Assembly: GCA_028344155.1 (NCBI GenBank)
Contig: JAOMAI010000003.1
Location: 1 to 64,000 of the forward strand
Length of the DNA stretch: 64,000 bases
Source: Candidatus Nitrosopelagicus sp.
GTDB taxonomy: Archaea > Thermoproteota > Nitrososphaeria > Nitrososphaerales > Nitrosopumilaceae
Direction of reading: 5' to 3'
Shown here: in pieces, positions 42,159-51,876 of the stretch
Layout: each line of letters begins with the position of its first letter
Numbering within the stretch: the first letter of the stretch is position 1
Position numbers and translations under genes: made by a program
The notes under the pieces: model-generated
What the model was told of the DNA's origin: nothing
The model's input: only the letters and a program-made list of their open reading frames with translations
Databases searched by the model: none

Positions 42159-42578
42159 GTGAAGTCATTAACTGAATATCTTACATTCAAGACAAAAACA
42201 AGACGAGCATTTGTTAACATTACTCCAGATATAGAAAAGTTAGTTACCAAAAGTGGTGTCAAAGAAGGACTTTGTTTAGTTAATGCGATGCATATCACCG
42301 CTAGTGTTTTCATTAACGACAATGAAAGTGGCTTACATTATGATTATGAAAAATGGTTAGAGGAATTAGCACCTCATGAACCTATTGATCATTATCATCA
42401 TAATGACACTGGTGAAGATAATGCTGATGCACATCTAAAAAGACAAGTAATGGGGAGAGAGGTAGTAGTTGCTATCACTAATGGCCAATTAGATTTTGGA
42501 CCATGGGAAACTATCTTTTATGGTGAATTTGATGGTAAACGAAACAAACGAGTCTTAGTAAAAATTATTGGTGAATAA
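42159..42578 (+). CDS. YjbQ/UPF0047 family protein
   Basis: [54 protein letters not shown]. Confidence 0.94.
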   Translation: MKSLTEYLTFKTKTRRAFVNITPDIEKLVTKSGVKEGLCLVNAMHITASVFINDNESGLHYDYEKWLEELAPHEPIDHYHHNDTGEDNADAHLKRQVMGREVVVAITNGQLDFGPWETIFYGEFDGKRNKRVLVKIIGE

Positions 42579-42579
42579 A

Positions 42580-42744
42580 TTATCCAAAGTCAGTATCTCG
42601 TTTTTGTGATCCTTCTGTATTTGCTCTTGCAGATTCACGCCATTCATTATCGTGATTTTGTCTACCATGATTGCAATTTACACAGCCCATAATCTTCCCA
42701 TTAGAGTTTTTCACATATTCTTCGCATCCACAAAAACAAGCCAT
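42580..42744 (-). CDS. small Cys-rich putative zinc protein (54 aa)
   Basis: MACFCGCEEYVKNSNGKIMGCVNCNHGRQNHDNEWRESARANTEGSQKRDTDFG; CxC and CxxC motifs; absent from ORF track. Confidence 0.65.
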   Translation of the reverse strand: MACFCGCEEYVKNSNGKIMGCVNCNHGRQNHDNEWRESARANTEGSQKRDTDFG

Positions 42745-42776
42745 AATCTTATCAAATTTCTATAGTATATCTTCTT

Positions 42777-43241
42777 TTACTCTTCTTTTCCTCTAGTAGT
42801 TTTACAACATTCTCCCATTGGAATTTCACGACCTCGAGGGCTTTTACTAGGACATTTTAACATAATACACAATGCATCTGTAAATTGTTTATTCATGTGG
42901 TGTTCTATTCCACACACCATCTCTTCATCAATTTCAATTTTTAAGGCGCTGTCCATTAATACTTCCAGTAAACGACTATTACGAATCATCGATGATGCAA
43001 CTTTCTCGCCACTTTCTTTCAATGAAACTCCTGCTTTGTTGTATGTGACCAAATCTCTTTCTGCTAATTTTTTTAACATCTGTACAACACTTGGTTGGCG
43101 AACATTCAGTCTTTTTGCAATGGTACTAATTTTGACATCATCACCTTTTTCTCTAATATGCCAAACTGCTTTTAGATACATTTCTGTATGTTCCGCTTCT
43201 GCAGTTCCTACAAACAAAACTTCTTCATCCATTGCATCCAT
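42777..43241 (-). CDS. DtxR/MntR-family metal-dependent transcriptional regulator
   Basis: wHTH ISTIAKRLNVRQPSVVQMLKKLAERDLV; metal-site-like CGIEHHM. Confidence 0.92.
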   Translation of the reverse strand: MDAMDEEVLFVGTAEAEHTEMYLKAVWHIREKGDDVKISTIAKRLNVRQPSVVQMLKKLAERDLVTYNKAGVSLKESGEKVASSMIRNSRLLEVLMDSALKIEIDEEMVCGIEHHMNKQFTDALCIMLKCPSKSPRGREIPMGECCKTTRGKEE

Positions 43242-43295
43242 GAATTATCTATTTTCTTTAATCTAATAAATTTTCAACAATCTAAACAATTGAAA

Positions 43296-44078
43296 CTATG
43301 GTTTTTTGGCATCTTTTAACAAGAAATCAAAATATTCTCTTGCAAATCCTGCTAATCCTGCATGATCTGCCCAAATTGCTACTATTTCGGATGAAGTAGA
43401 GCTACTAATCTCAGGACCTAGCAAAATAACGACATACCTCTTATCTGAAATAATACCTCCTCCAAATAATCCTCCTTTTACTTTAACATCTGCCACACGA
43501 GAAATTGCTTTGATAGATTCTTTATCAAATTCATCTGAAATAAGAATTGTAATTTTTATTCCCTTATCGTGTAATTGCCTAAGTTTTGGAAGTGCTTGTT
43601 TAACAATCATTTCTCCTGCTTGTGGTACTGCAATCATTACTTCTTCTCTACAATGCTCAACCATTTCCATAATTTTTGAAACAATGTTCATGGCACCAGA
43701 AATAAACCAAATATCTGGTTTTTCACTTGTTCCAGTTTTTTCATAAAGAGGAATTAATTCTGATAAAATGACATTTTTGTTCTCTGAAAATATGGCGTCT
43801 GCATTTTGCTTTGAAGTTTCTAGTGCATTTGATGGAGCCTTTGCAAAGTATTTTGTTGGTCTTGAGTCATCTGACCCAATCCATCCTTTTTCTTCCAATG
43901 CACCTAGAATTTCATAAATTTTTGAATAAGGAACTCCTGAGTTTTGGCTGATCTCTGACGCATTACTTTCTCCATCTTTGATTAGGGTTGTATAAGCTCG
44001 AATTTCGTAGCTAGTTAACCCAACCTTCTCTAGTGACTTCTTTGTCTTGTCAGAAATGCTCACGAACAGAATTATCAA
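43296..44078 (-). CDS. TrmB-family transcriptional regulator
   Basis: GLTSYEIRAYTTLIKDGESNASEISQNSGVPYSKIYEILGALEEKGWI. Confidence 0.9.
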   Translation of the reverse strand: MIILFVSISDKTKKSLEKVGLTSYEIRAYTTLIKDGESNASEISQNSGVPYSKIYEILGALEEKGWIGSDDSRPTKYFAKAPSNALETSKQNADAIFSENKNVILSELIPLYEKTGTSEKPDIWFISGAMNIVSKIMEMVEHCREEVMIAVPQAGEMIVKQALPKLRQLHDKGIKITILISDEFDKESIKAISRVADVKVKGGLFGGGIISDKRYVVILLGPEISSSTSSEIVAIWADHAGLAGFAREYFDFLLKDAKKP

Positions 44079-44140
44079 ATTCGCTATTTAAATTGACTAT
44101 GATCGTTCCCTCATTCATCCGGTGGTTAGTAGGAGTTGCA

Positions 44141-44150
44141 TTATATACTC
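44141..44150 (+). promoter_or_regulatory. putative archaeal TATA box of the radical SAM gene
   Basis: TTATATACTC about 21-30 nt upstream of the ATG, compatible with a leaderless transcript. Confidence 0.4.
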
Positions 44151-44170
44151 ATTTTCAAGAGAATTAGTTA

Positions 44171-45844
44171 ATGGCATTAATTCAGATATCCAATCAGTCA
44201 TCTAAAACTCAGGGTAAGAAATCAACTATTAGATTTACCCAAAGTATTTGCCCTGATTGTAACATGATTTTAGATGCTGAAGTTTTTGAAAGAGAAGGCA
44301 AAGTCTTCATGTCCAAAGTTTGTCCAACACATGGTGAAACTGAGGAACTCTATTTCGGTTCTTATGATATGTATAAAAAATTCAGTACATACTGGGTTGA
44401 TGGAAAAGGTGCACATGCTCCAAATGTAATTATGGAAGACAAGTGTTCTTGTCCAAACAATTGTGGATTATGTTCAAATCACTTGTCACACAGTGGATTG
44501 GCAAACATGATTGTTACAAACAGATGTGATCTTACTTGTTGGTATTGTTTCTTTTATGTTAAGAAAGGACTAGAAGGTGCCTACATGTATGAACCAAATC
44601 ATGATCAAGTAAGAGGAATGATGAAAACTTTAAGATCAGAAAGACCAATCCCAGGAAACTCTATGCAGATTACTGGTGGTGAACCAATGCTCAGAGAAGA
44701 TATATCAGATTTAATCAAAATTATGAAAGAAGAAGGTGTCGAACATATTCAAATGAATACAAATGGAATTAGACACGCAATGGATCCAGAAGCAGGACGT
44801 GAAGTAAGAATGGCCGGATGTAACAATCTATACCTTAGCTTTGACGGTGTCACTGCAAGAACAAACCCAAAGAATCACTGGGAAATTCCATATGCACTAG
44901 ATACTTGTAGAAAAACCGGAACAACTGTTGTGTTTGTTCCAACCGTTATCAAATCAATTAATGATCATGAACTAGGAGGTATTATCAGATATGCACAAAA
45001 GAACTTAGATGTTGTTCATGCAGTAAACTTCCAACCAGTATCACTAACTGGAAGAATGGGAAAATCAGAACGTGAAAAATACAGAATCACAGTACCTGAT
45101 TGTATCCAAAGAATTGAAGAACAAACAGAAGGTCAAGTAACTGTCGATGATTGGTACCCTGTACCAAGTTGTATGCCATTGACAAATGTCATTGAAGCAT
45201 TCTCAAGTAAACCAAAATATGAATTATCTATTCACTTTGCATGTGGAGCAGGAGCTTATGTATTCCAAGATGCAGACACAAAGAAACTTGTCCCAATGAC
45301 AAGATTCTGTGATATTCAAGGTATGTTAGAATTATTTGAAGACAAAGCAGAACAAATCCGCTCTGGTGCAAACAAATACTTTACAATGCTTGAAGTTGTA
45401 AGAAAACTAAAAGGATTCATAAATAAAGAAAACCAACCAGCTGGATTAGATTTGGCTAAAATGTTTGGAAATATCTTAATGAAGAGATCATTTGAAGCAG
45501 TAGGTTCATGGCACGTAAAGGGTCTATTCTTAGGAATGATGCACTTTCAAGACAAATACAATGAAGATTTAGAAAGATTACAAAGATGTGATATTCACTA
45601 TGTTACTCCAGACCTTAGAATTATTCCGTTCTGTGCATTCAATGTAATCCCAGAATGGTACAGAGACAGAATCCAAAAGAAATACTCTATCACTGTTGAG
45701 GAATGGGAACAACGTGAAGGTGTAAAACTCGAAGACGGTCTTTACAGAGGTCTTATGAGAAGAGGTGCAGGTGACGAACTTGCAGCAGGTTGTGCAAAGA
45801 GTGAGATGTTCCACCAAGCAGAACAAGCAATGGGCGCTCAATAA
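44171..45844 (+). CDS. radical SAM protein, tetraether lipid synthase (Tes)-like
   Basis: CDLTCWYC (CxxxCxxC); N-terminal CPDC...CPTHGETEELYFGS and CPNNCGLCSNH typical of the MJ0619-type family. Confidence 0.85.
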   Translation: MALIQISNQSSKTQGKKSTIRFTQSICPDCNMILDAEVFEREGKVFMSKVCPTHGETEELYFGSYDMYKKFSTYWVDGKGAHAPNVIMEDKCSCPNNCGLCSNHLSHSGLANMIVTNRCDLTCWYCFFYVKKGLEGAYMYEPNHDQVRGMMKTLRSERPIPGNSMQITGGEPMLREDISDLIKIMKEEGVEHIQMNTNGIRHAMDPEAGREVRMAGCNNLYLSFDGVTARTNPKNHWEIPYALDTCRKTGTTVVFVPTVIKSINDHELGGIIRYAQKNLDVVHAVNFQPVSLTGRMGKSEREKYRITVPDCIQRIEEQTEGQVTVDDWYPVPSCMPLTNVIEAFSSKPKYELSIHFACGAGAYVFQDADTKKLVPMTRFCDIQGMLELFEDKAEQIRSGANKYFTMLEVVRKLKGFINKENQPAGLDLAKMFGNILMKRSFEAVGSWHVKGLFLGMMHFQDKYNEDLERLQRCDIHYVTPDLRIIPFCAFNVIPEWYRDRIQKKYSITVEEWEQREGVKLEDGLYRGLMRRGAGDELAAGCAKSEMFHQAEQAMGAQ

Positions 45845-45857
45845 TTAATTTTTAAAA

Positions 45858-46625
45858 TTATTTTAAAATTTTAACCAAATCTTTACCTGGTAAAATTTTT
45901 ACATCATCTTCTGAATCTAAAAATTCTAAAATTTTTTCATACATTCTACCACCTTTCATCTTTAGAACATTGTCGTGCCAAATTACACTAATGACATTCT
46001 TATCTGAAACATTTCTACCGATTTCTAATGTTTTTCTAAATTCAGGAATAATTCCATCTTCTTTAATTCCCATATGTGTAAACAAATATGCATCCATCAA
46101 TGTAACAGGAAATTCAATTAATCCATCAATTTTTGAATAACCCATTTCTTTTTCGTCAATTTTGTCTTTTGAATGCCTAAGGGATGCATCATACGAAAAA
46201 CCTAATTGTTTTAATTTTATTGGTAATTCTGAATTATAATTAAGAAAATGAACTCTATTGCCAATAATCGGTTTTCGTGTTAAAAATTCTAATTTTTCTT
46301 TCTCTAGTTTAATTTTTTCAATATTATCTACTGATTTAGGATCTGTGTGTAAACCAATTTCCCAATTTCCTTTGAGTAGAGATTGAATATCATCTTCATA
46401 ATCATTCATATCTCCATTTTCATAAATTGTTCTAAAGAAAAATGTTGAACGAATTCCAAATTTTTCTTCCAGTGTCATGTATTCAGGAATATTGCGATAC
46501 AATTCCTTAGGTTCAGTTTTGTTAAAAATTTCTGAATCAAATCTATCTTTTCTTGCTTGTATATGTTCTACATTAGGACCTTGTCTTCTCCAATCTACAT
46601 CATGACTCAAAAATATGTATTGCAT
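45858..46625 (-). CDS. polysaccharide deacetylase-like protein (HDVD motif)
   Basis: YIFLSHDVDWRRQGP, WEIGLHTDPKSV, GIRSTFFFRT. Confidence 0.78.
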   Translation of the reverse strand: MQYIFLSHDVDWRRQGPNVEHIQARKDRFDSEIFNKTEPKELYRNIPEYMTLEEKFGIRSTFFFRTIYENGDMNDYEDDIQSLLKGNWEIGLHTDPKSVDNIEKIKLEKEKLEFLTRKPIIGNRVHFLNYNSELPIKLKQLGFSYDASLRHSKDKIDEKEMGYSKIDGLIEFPVTLMDAYLFTHMGIKEDGIIPEFRKTLEIGRNVSDKNVISVIWHDNVLKMKGGRMYEKILEFLDSEDDVKILPGKDLVKILK

Positions 46626-46632
46626 CTAATTT

Positions 46633-47295
46633 CTAAATCATATCGCCAATTTCAGAACTTGATTGAGGAAGTTTTCTTGATGAATTTTCAGCATAAACTT
46701 CTTTATCATTAACATCTTTTGTGATTAAAGTTCCTGCGCCGATAATACATTCTTTTCCAATTTTTACTCTCTGATTAATTGTTGCACTAAGACCAATAAA
46801 TGAATTAGCCCCAATTGTAATATGACCGCCTAACGTAATGTTAGACGTTAGAAAACAATTATTCTCAATTACAGTGTTGTGACTAATGAGATTATTACTT
46901 CCTATCAATACGTTATCGCCAATTTTTACAAATGGTTGAATAATATTTTCTGCAAGAATAAAACAATTTTCTCCTATCTCAAACTCATCCCAAATCTTGG
47001 TTGATGGATGAATAAAACTATACAATTCATAACCTTTACTTTTTGCTTCATCAAAAAATTTTCTACGTTTTTTATTCATTTCAGAATACGCCAACGCAAT
47101 GAACATCAAAAATTCTCCCGGAGGATATTTCTGCGTGATATCCTCGAATGCTACTACAGGTAATCCCAGTAATTCGTTAGAACGTATATTTGATTTATTT
47201 GCACAAAATGCTACAATCTCATCCTCACTATCTTTAAGATAATAAAATATTCTTTGTGCAAGATCTCCTGTACCAAATATCACGATTTTTTGCAT
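46633..47295 (-). CDS. sugar O/N-acyltransferase, PglD/NeuD-like
   Basis: IVIFGTGDLAQRIFYYL N-domain plus hexapeptide repeats. Confidence 0.9.
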   Translation of the reverse strand: MQKIVIFGTGDLAQRIFYYLKDSEDEIVAFCANKSNIRSNELLGLPVVAFEDITQKYPPGEFLMFIALAYSEMNKKRRKFFDEAKSKGYELYSFIHPSTKIWDEFEIGENCFILAENIIQPFVKIGDNVLIGSNNLISHNTVIENNCFLTSNITLGGHITIGANSFIGLSATINQRVKIGKECIIGAGTLITKDVNDKEVYAENSSRKLPQSSSEIGDMI

Positions 47296-47404
47296 TTGAG
47301 ATAATTCTCTAATTATGTTATTTAAGCCGTATTCATGAATACATCTAAAAAAGATTGTAAATTAATCCAAGACCTTAAAAACTCATTTACTAAGAAATTT
47401 CAAA

Positions 47405-48355
47405 ATGAAATTCTTATTCATATCTCCTAGATTTTCTGGTGGTATAGGTGGGCATGCAGCAATGCTTGCTGAAAAATTGTCTCAAAGTGGTCATTACGTA
47501 AAGAAAATGGAAACAACACACATTCCAATAAAGAATTTCAAAAATCCTAGTTTTGCTGTATTAAGTAGCATAAAGAGTATAGTTGATAGGGATTCATATG
47601 ATATTGTACATGCATTCAACATTCCTTCTGCATATGCAATGAAATACGCAAAAGGAAAAAAGAAAGTTCTTTCAGTTCACGGTATATTTGGTGATCAAAT
47701 AAATTCACTTCATTCAAAATCAATTTCATCTATTGCTAAATCTGCAGAATCTCAAGTATTGCAATGGCCTGATAAATTAACTACTGATTCAAAAGCTACA
47801 CAAAAACTATACAAAGAAAAATCTGATATTGATTTTGAATATCTTCCTTCACCTTTGGATACAAGTATGTTTGAAAAAATAGGTTCTGTTGAAAAAATTA
47901 AAAACCAAATAGCATATGTTGGACGTGATAGTCATGAAAAAGGAATTGATATTCTAAAAGCTGCAGAATCTGAAATTAATGGAAATGTTGTTTATTGTAC
48001 AGATCGTTCTTGGGAAGATGCTATGCGTATAATGAAATCATCTAGTATAGTTGTAGTTCCATCCAGAATAGAAAGTTTACCAACCTCCGTTAAAGAAGCA
48101 TTTTTTCTAAATATTCCTGTTATAGGAACTAATGTCGGTGGTATTCCAGAATTAATTATTAATAATCAAACCGGAATTTTAATTCCACCTGAAAATCCAC
48201 ATAAATTAGCCCAAGCAGTTAATGAATTATTATCTGACAAAGAAAAAGCAGAAAAACTTGCTATACATGGGAATACTTTTGTTAAAAATAATATGACCTG
48301 GAATGTCATACTTCCAAAATATATACAATTTTATGAAAATTTGCTAAAGACTTAA
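47405..48355 (+). CDS. glycosyltransferase family 4
   Basis: VVVPSRIESLPTSVKEAFFLNIPVIGTNVGGIPELI. Confidence 0.93.
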   Translation: MKFLFISPRFSGGIGGHAAMLAEKLSQSGHYVKKMETTHIPIKNFKNPSFAVLSSIKSIVDRDSYDIVHAFNIPSAYAMKYAKGKKKVLSVHGIFGDQINSLHSKSISSIAKSAESQVLQWPDKLTTDSKATQKLYKEKSDIDFEYLPSPLDTSMFEKIGSVEKIKNQIAYVGRDSHEKGIDILKAAESEINGNVVYCTDRSWEDAMRIMKSSSIVVVPSRIESLPTSVKEAFFLNIPVIGTNVGGIPELIINNQTGILIPPENPHKLAQAVNELLSDKEKAEKLAIHGNTFVKNNMTWNVILPKYIQFYENLLKT

Positions 48356-49410
48356 CTAATAATTTTATTTACATGTTCACAAATCTCTAATGCTTGATCA
48401 TTTGTGAGTTGTGGATAAGACGGAAGTGATAAAATTAATTTTGAAAATTTTTCACTGTTAGGTAATTCCAATTTATAAAGTTCATAAATTGGTTGTTTAT
48501 GTATTGGTGTTTCATAATAAATGGCGGAACCTATTTCATTGTCTGCTAATTCTTTGCGTATCTCATCTCTTTTTTGATGTTTAACTACAATCTGATGATA
48601 AACTGATTTTCCATCTTTATTTTCAGGTAAAATACAATCTTGCACTAAATTCTTTCTGTAGATTGATACAATTTCTCTTCTTCGTGCAGTTTTCTCATCA
48701 AGATGTCTTAGTTGAACTCTTCCAATTGCAGCATTTACAGTATTCAGTCTCATTGTAAATCCTAATTTATCAAACTGATTTTTTGTCTTTCTGCCATTAT
48801 CTCGGATTGATTTAATTTTTGATACAATTTCTTCATTATCTGTTGTAGTCATTCCTCCATCTCCGCCAACTGTCATATTTTTTGTTGGATAAAATGAAAA
48901 ACATCCTATATCTCCGAGGCTACCAACCTTTTTTCCTTTGTATTCTGCACCATGTGCTTGACACGCATCTTCTATAATTGGAATTTTTTTATTTTCTGCA
49001 AAAGATTTGACTGAATCAAAATTACACGGATTACCGTAAATATGAACTGGAATAATTGCATTGACATTATTTTTATTATTTGATAGATCAATGCCACCAT
49101 CATTCATATCAATGTCTGTTAGAATTGGTTTTGCATTTGTCATTCTAATACAATTTGCTGAAGCAATGAATGAATTTGTTGGAGTTATAACTTCGTGTGA
49201 TTCTCCTATTCCTAAAGCCATCAGTGAAATTTGTAATGCACCATTTCCAGAACTAACTGATGCTGCATATTTTGTACCTGTATATTTTGCGAACTCCTCT
49301 TCAAATTTTAAAACACTTTCTCCACCTACAAATGATTCATTTCGTAATGCATGAATTGCAGCATCCTCCATCTCCTGAGTAAATTCTTGAACAAAAAATG
49401 GAGTTTTCAT
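48352..49410 (-). CDS. DegT/DnrJ/EryC1/StrS family PLP aminotransferase
   Basis: IIEDACQAHGAEYKGKKVGSLGDIGCFSFYPTKNMTVGGDGG. Confidence 0.95.
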   Translation of the reverse strand: MKTPFFVQEFTQEMEDAAIHALRNESFVGGESVLKFEEEFAKYTGTKYAASVSSGNGALQISLMALGIGESHEVITPTNSFIASANCIRMTNAKPILTDIDMNDGGIDLSNNKNNVNAIIPVHIYGNPCNFDSVKSFAENKKIPIIEDACQAHGAEYKGKKVGSLGDIGCFSFYPTKNMTVGGDGGMTTTDNEEIVSKIKSIRDNGRKTKNQFDKLGFTMRLNTVNAAIGRVQLRHLDEKTARRREIVSIYRKNLVQDCILPENKDGKSVYHQIVVKHQKRDEIRKELADNEIGSAIYYETPIHKQPIYELYKLELPNSEKFSKLILSLPSYPQLTNDQALEICEHVNKIIS

Positions 49411-49511
49411 GATATCTTCAGTTTAATCTATTTTTACCTTACATAATTTCTTATGTATATTGGATACAAAAATGTAGTTTAATTAATTTACTACTTAAAT
49501 CCAGATAAAAA

Positions 49512-50564
49512 ATGAGACTTCTAATATCTGGTGCACCCTCTAAAATTTTTCATTTAAAGGAATTTGGTGAAGAGTTAAAAAAACAAGGACATGATTACCA
49601 TCTAGTTGTTGATACTGATATTTATGCAGGATTTCCAAGTCGTAACATCAAAGATTGGTTTGATAATAAAAATAAATTCAAAAAGCTAGTCTCCAATTTT
49701 TCCCCAGATGCTATTTTTGTTGATAGGCAAGTAAATTTTGGAAAAATTGCTATTGAAGAAAAAATTCCGTTATTTGTTCATTTAAGAGGTGATTATTGGT
49801 CTGAATCCGAAATGGCAAAACAGACACTTTACAAATATCCTCCTAAACGAACAGTAATTTGGTTTAAAGAACAAACTGCTGACAAATGTTTTCGAGGTGC
49901 AAAAAAAATATTTCCAATTTGTAAATATCTCGGAAAAATTGTTGAGAAAAATTATCCTATGATACCTAATGATGTATTATATCAAGGAATTAATCCCGCC
50001 AATTGGGTAAATAATGAAAAAATGGAATTAAAACATCCATGTGTTGGTTTAGTACAGAATGCAACTATTTGGGAAAAAACAAAACAACTTTTACTTCTTA
50101 AACATATTATGAAAAAAATGCCTGATGTAACATTTTATTGGGCTGGTGATGGTGTGTATGCAGAAAAAGTTTTACCTGAATTACAAAAATTTGATAATTT
50201 CAAATGGCTTGGAAAGTTACAGTATCCTGATAATGTAAGAAAATTTCTTAATTCTATTGATGTTTATGCATTGATTAGTGGAATAGATATGTCTCCGTTA
50301 ACTCTCCAAGAAGCACAATTGATGCAAAAACCAGTAATTGCTACTGATGTGGGTGGAATTCCTGAGTTGATGATGAATAATAAAACAGGTTTTCTAATTA
50401 GAAAAGATGATCCATTAGATCTATTTGAAAAATTAAAAAAATTAATTGATGATAAAGAAGTTCAAGAAACTTTTGGGAAAAATGGTCGAAACTTTATTGA
50501 AGAAAATTTTCATTGGAATACTATAACTAAGAATTTTATTAAAAATATTACAGAATTAAATTAA
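49512..50564 (+). CDS. glycosyltransferase family 4
   Basis: SPLTLQEAQLMQKPVIATDVGGIPELM. Confidence 0.92.
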   Translation: MRLLISGAPSKIFHLKEFGEELKKQGHDYHLVVDTDIYAGFPSRNIKDWFDNKNKFKKLVSNFSPDAIFVDRQVNFGKIAIEEKIPLFVHLRGDYWSESEMAKQTLYKYPPKRTVIWFKEQTADKCFRGAKKIFPICKYLGKIVEKNYPMIPNDVLYQGINPANWVNNEKMELKHPCVGLVQNATIWEKTKQLLLLKHIMKKMPDVTFYWAGDGVYAEKVLPELQKFDNFKWLGKLQYPDNVRKFLNSIDVYALISGIDMSPLTLQEAQLMQKPVIATDVGGIPELMMNNKTGFLIRKDDPLDLFEKLKKLIDDKEVQETFGKNGRNFIEENFHWNTITKNFIKNITELN

Positions 50565-51769
50565 AATTTTAATTTTTCATATTCATTAATTTCTTTTGTG
50601 ATAAACAATCTATGCCATATTTCTAATGCAAGTAATCCTAAAAATTTATTGACATATCTAACATCCAAATCATTTCTCGATTTGTATTTATTTATCCACT
50701 CTTTACTTATCCAGCCATCTTCAACTATTCGTGCATCAGATAAATAATAATCACATATATCTTGACCGTAATTCTTCCATAAATTTTTTGTATCGACTGA
50801 AAACCCTTTTTTCTCTTTTATAATCAAATCATCCATACCATATTTTTTACATAATTGAATTAATGGAATTTTACCTTGATTTGTATTTGGGTTATATTTT
50901 ATTTTATTATCTAAATGAGTTGAGAACTTTATCAATTGATTATTTAGCATTGGTGCGAGATAAGATATATCAAAAAACTCGTGAATTTTTTGATACAATG
51001 GTATCATATTATATCGTAATTTTCCATTTAGATCAGCTAAGAATACTTGATCAAGTATCTCTAAATCATTTTTAAAAAATTTTTCTAAAACAGAAAATAT
51101 TTGTGTCCACTGAAAATCTGATTTTTTTCCAAAGATTTGTTCTTGTTCAGGTATCCAATCTCTTTCATGACATGACAAGTATGCTCTAATTTTTTCATCT
51201 GGAGATGAATTAGATGAAACTAACGATAAATATTTTTTATATCTAAATGTATAACCGCCGAATAATTCATCACCTCCATCACCTGAAAAAAAATTATTGG
51301 AATAGGTTTTTGCTTCTTTAGCAATGTAATACCAATGTAAATCCCAAAATGGTTTTTTGACAATACTAATTGCTTGTGGTAATTCTTCAAGAAAATTTTC
51401 AATTTTAATTATATGATGATCTAATTCTAATCTATCTGCAATTTTTTTTGCAGATGGAGACTCATCAAAACTATCTGCAAATTTAACAGAAATTGAATCA
51501 ATTTTCATATCTGGAAAATTCTTTTTAATAATTGATGCAATCAATGTTGAATCAATTCCAGAACTAAGAGAAATTGTTGAATTTGTTAAATCTTTTGTGT
51601 GAGTAGACACAGCATCTATTATTGAATTTTCTATGAAAGATGAAATATTTTCTGCTTTTTCCTTTTGTTTGTAATCTTCCCATTTCAATTCTTGTAATGT
51701 TGATTTTAATGTTGTATCATATCGTAATGTGAGAATTTCTTTGAAACTGATTGGATCCATTTCATACAT
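50561..51769 (-). CDS. asparagine synthetase-like amidotransferase lacking the N-terminal glutaminase domain
   Basis: SLSSGIDSTLIASII, SGDGGDELFGGYTFRYKKY; paralogue of 34449..35678. Confidence 0.88.
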   Translation of the reverse strand: MYEMDPISFKEILTLRYDTTLKSTLQELKWEDYKQKEKAENISSFIENSIIDAVSTHTKDLTNSTISLSSGIDSTLIASIIKKNFPDMKIDSISVKFADSFDESPSAKKIADRLELDHHIIKIENFLEELPQAISIVKKPFWDLHWYYIAKEAKTYSNNFFSGDGGDELFGGYTFRYKKYLSLVSSNSSPDEKIRAYLSCHERDWIPEQEQIFGKKSDFQWTQIFSVLEKFFKNDLEILDQVFLADLNGKLRYNMIPLYQKIHEFFDISYLAPMLNNQLIKFSTHLDNKIKYNPNTNQGKIPLIQLCKKYGMDDLIIKEKKGFSVDTKNLWKNYGQDICDYYLSDARIVEDGWISKEWINKYKSRNDLDVRYVNKFLGLLALEIWHRLFITKEINEYEKLKF

Positions 51770-51876
51770 AATTCATCAGATTGTGTATGTTTTATTTAAT
51801 TTTCTAATTTATTATTCATGATTTGAATTGGGTATTACTACTTAAGACTTAAAATATTGTTATATTCAGTTGCCAT

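Noticed and set aside
42041-42322. 93-aa minus-strand ORF
   Set aside because: Overlaps yjbQ coding sequence and the C/D-like RNA candidate; no protein-like motif
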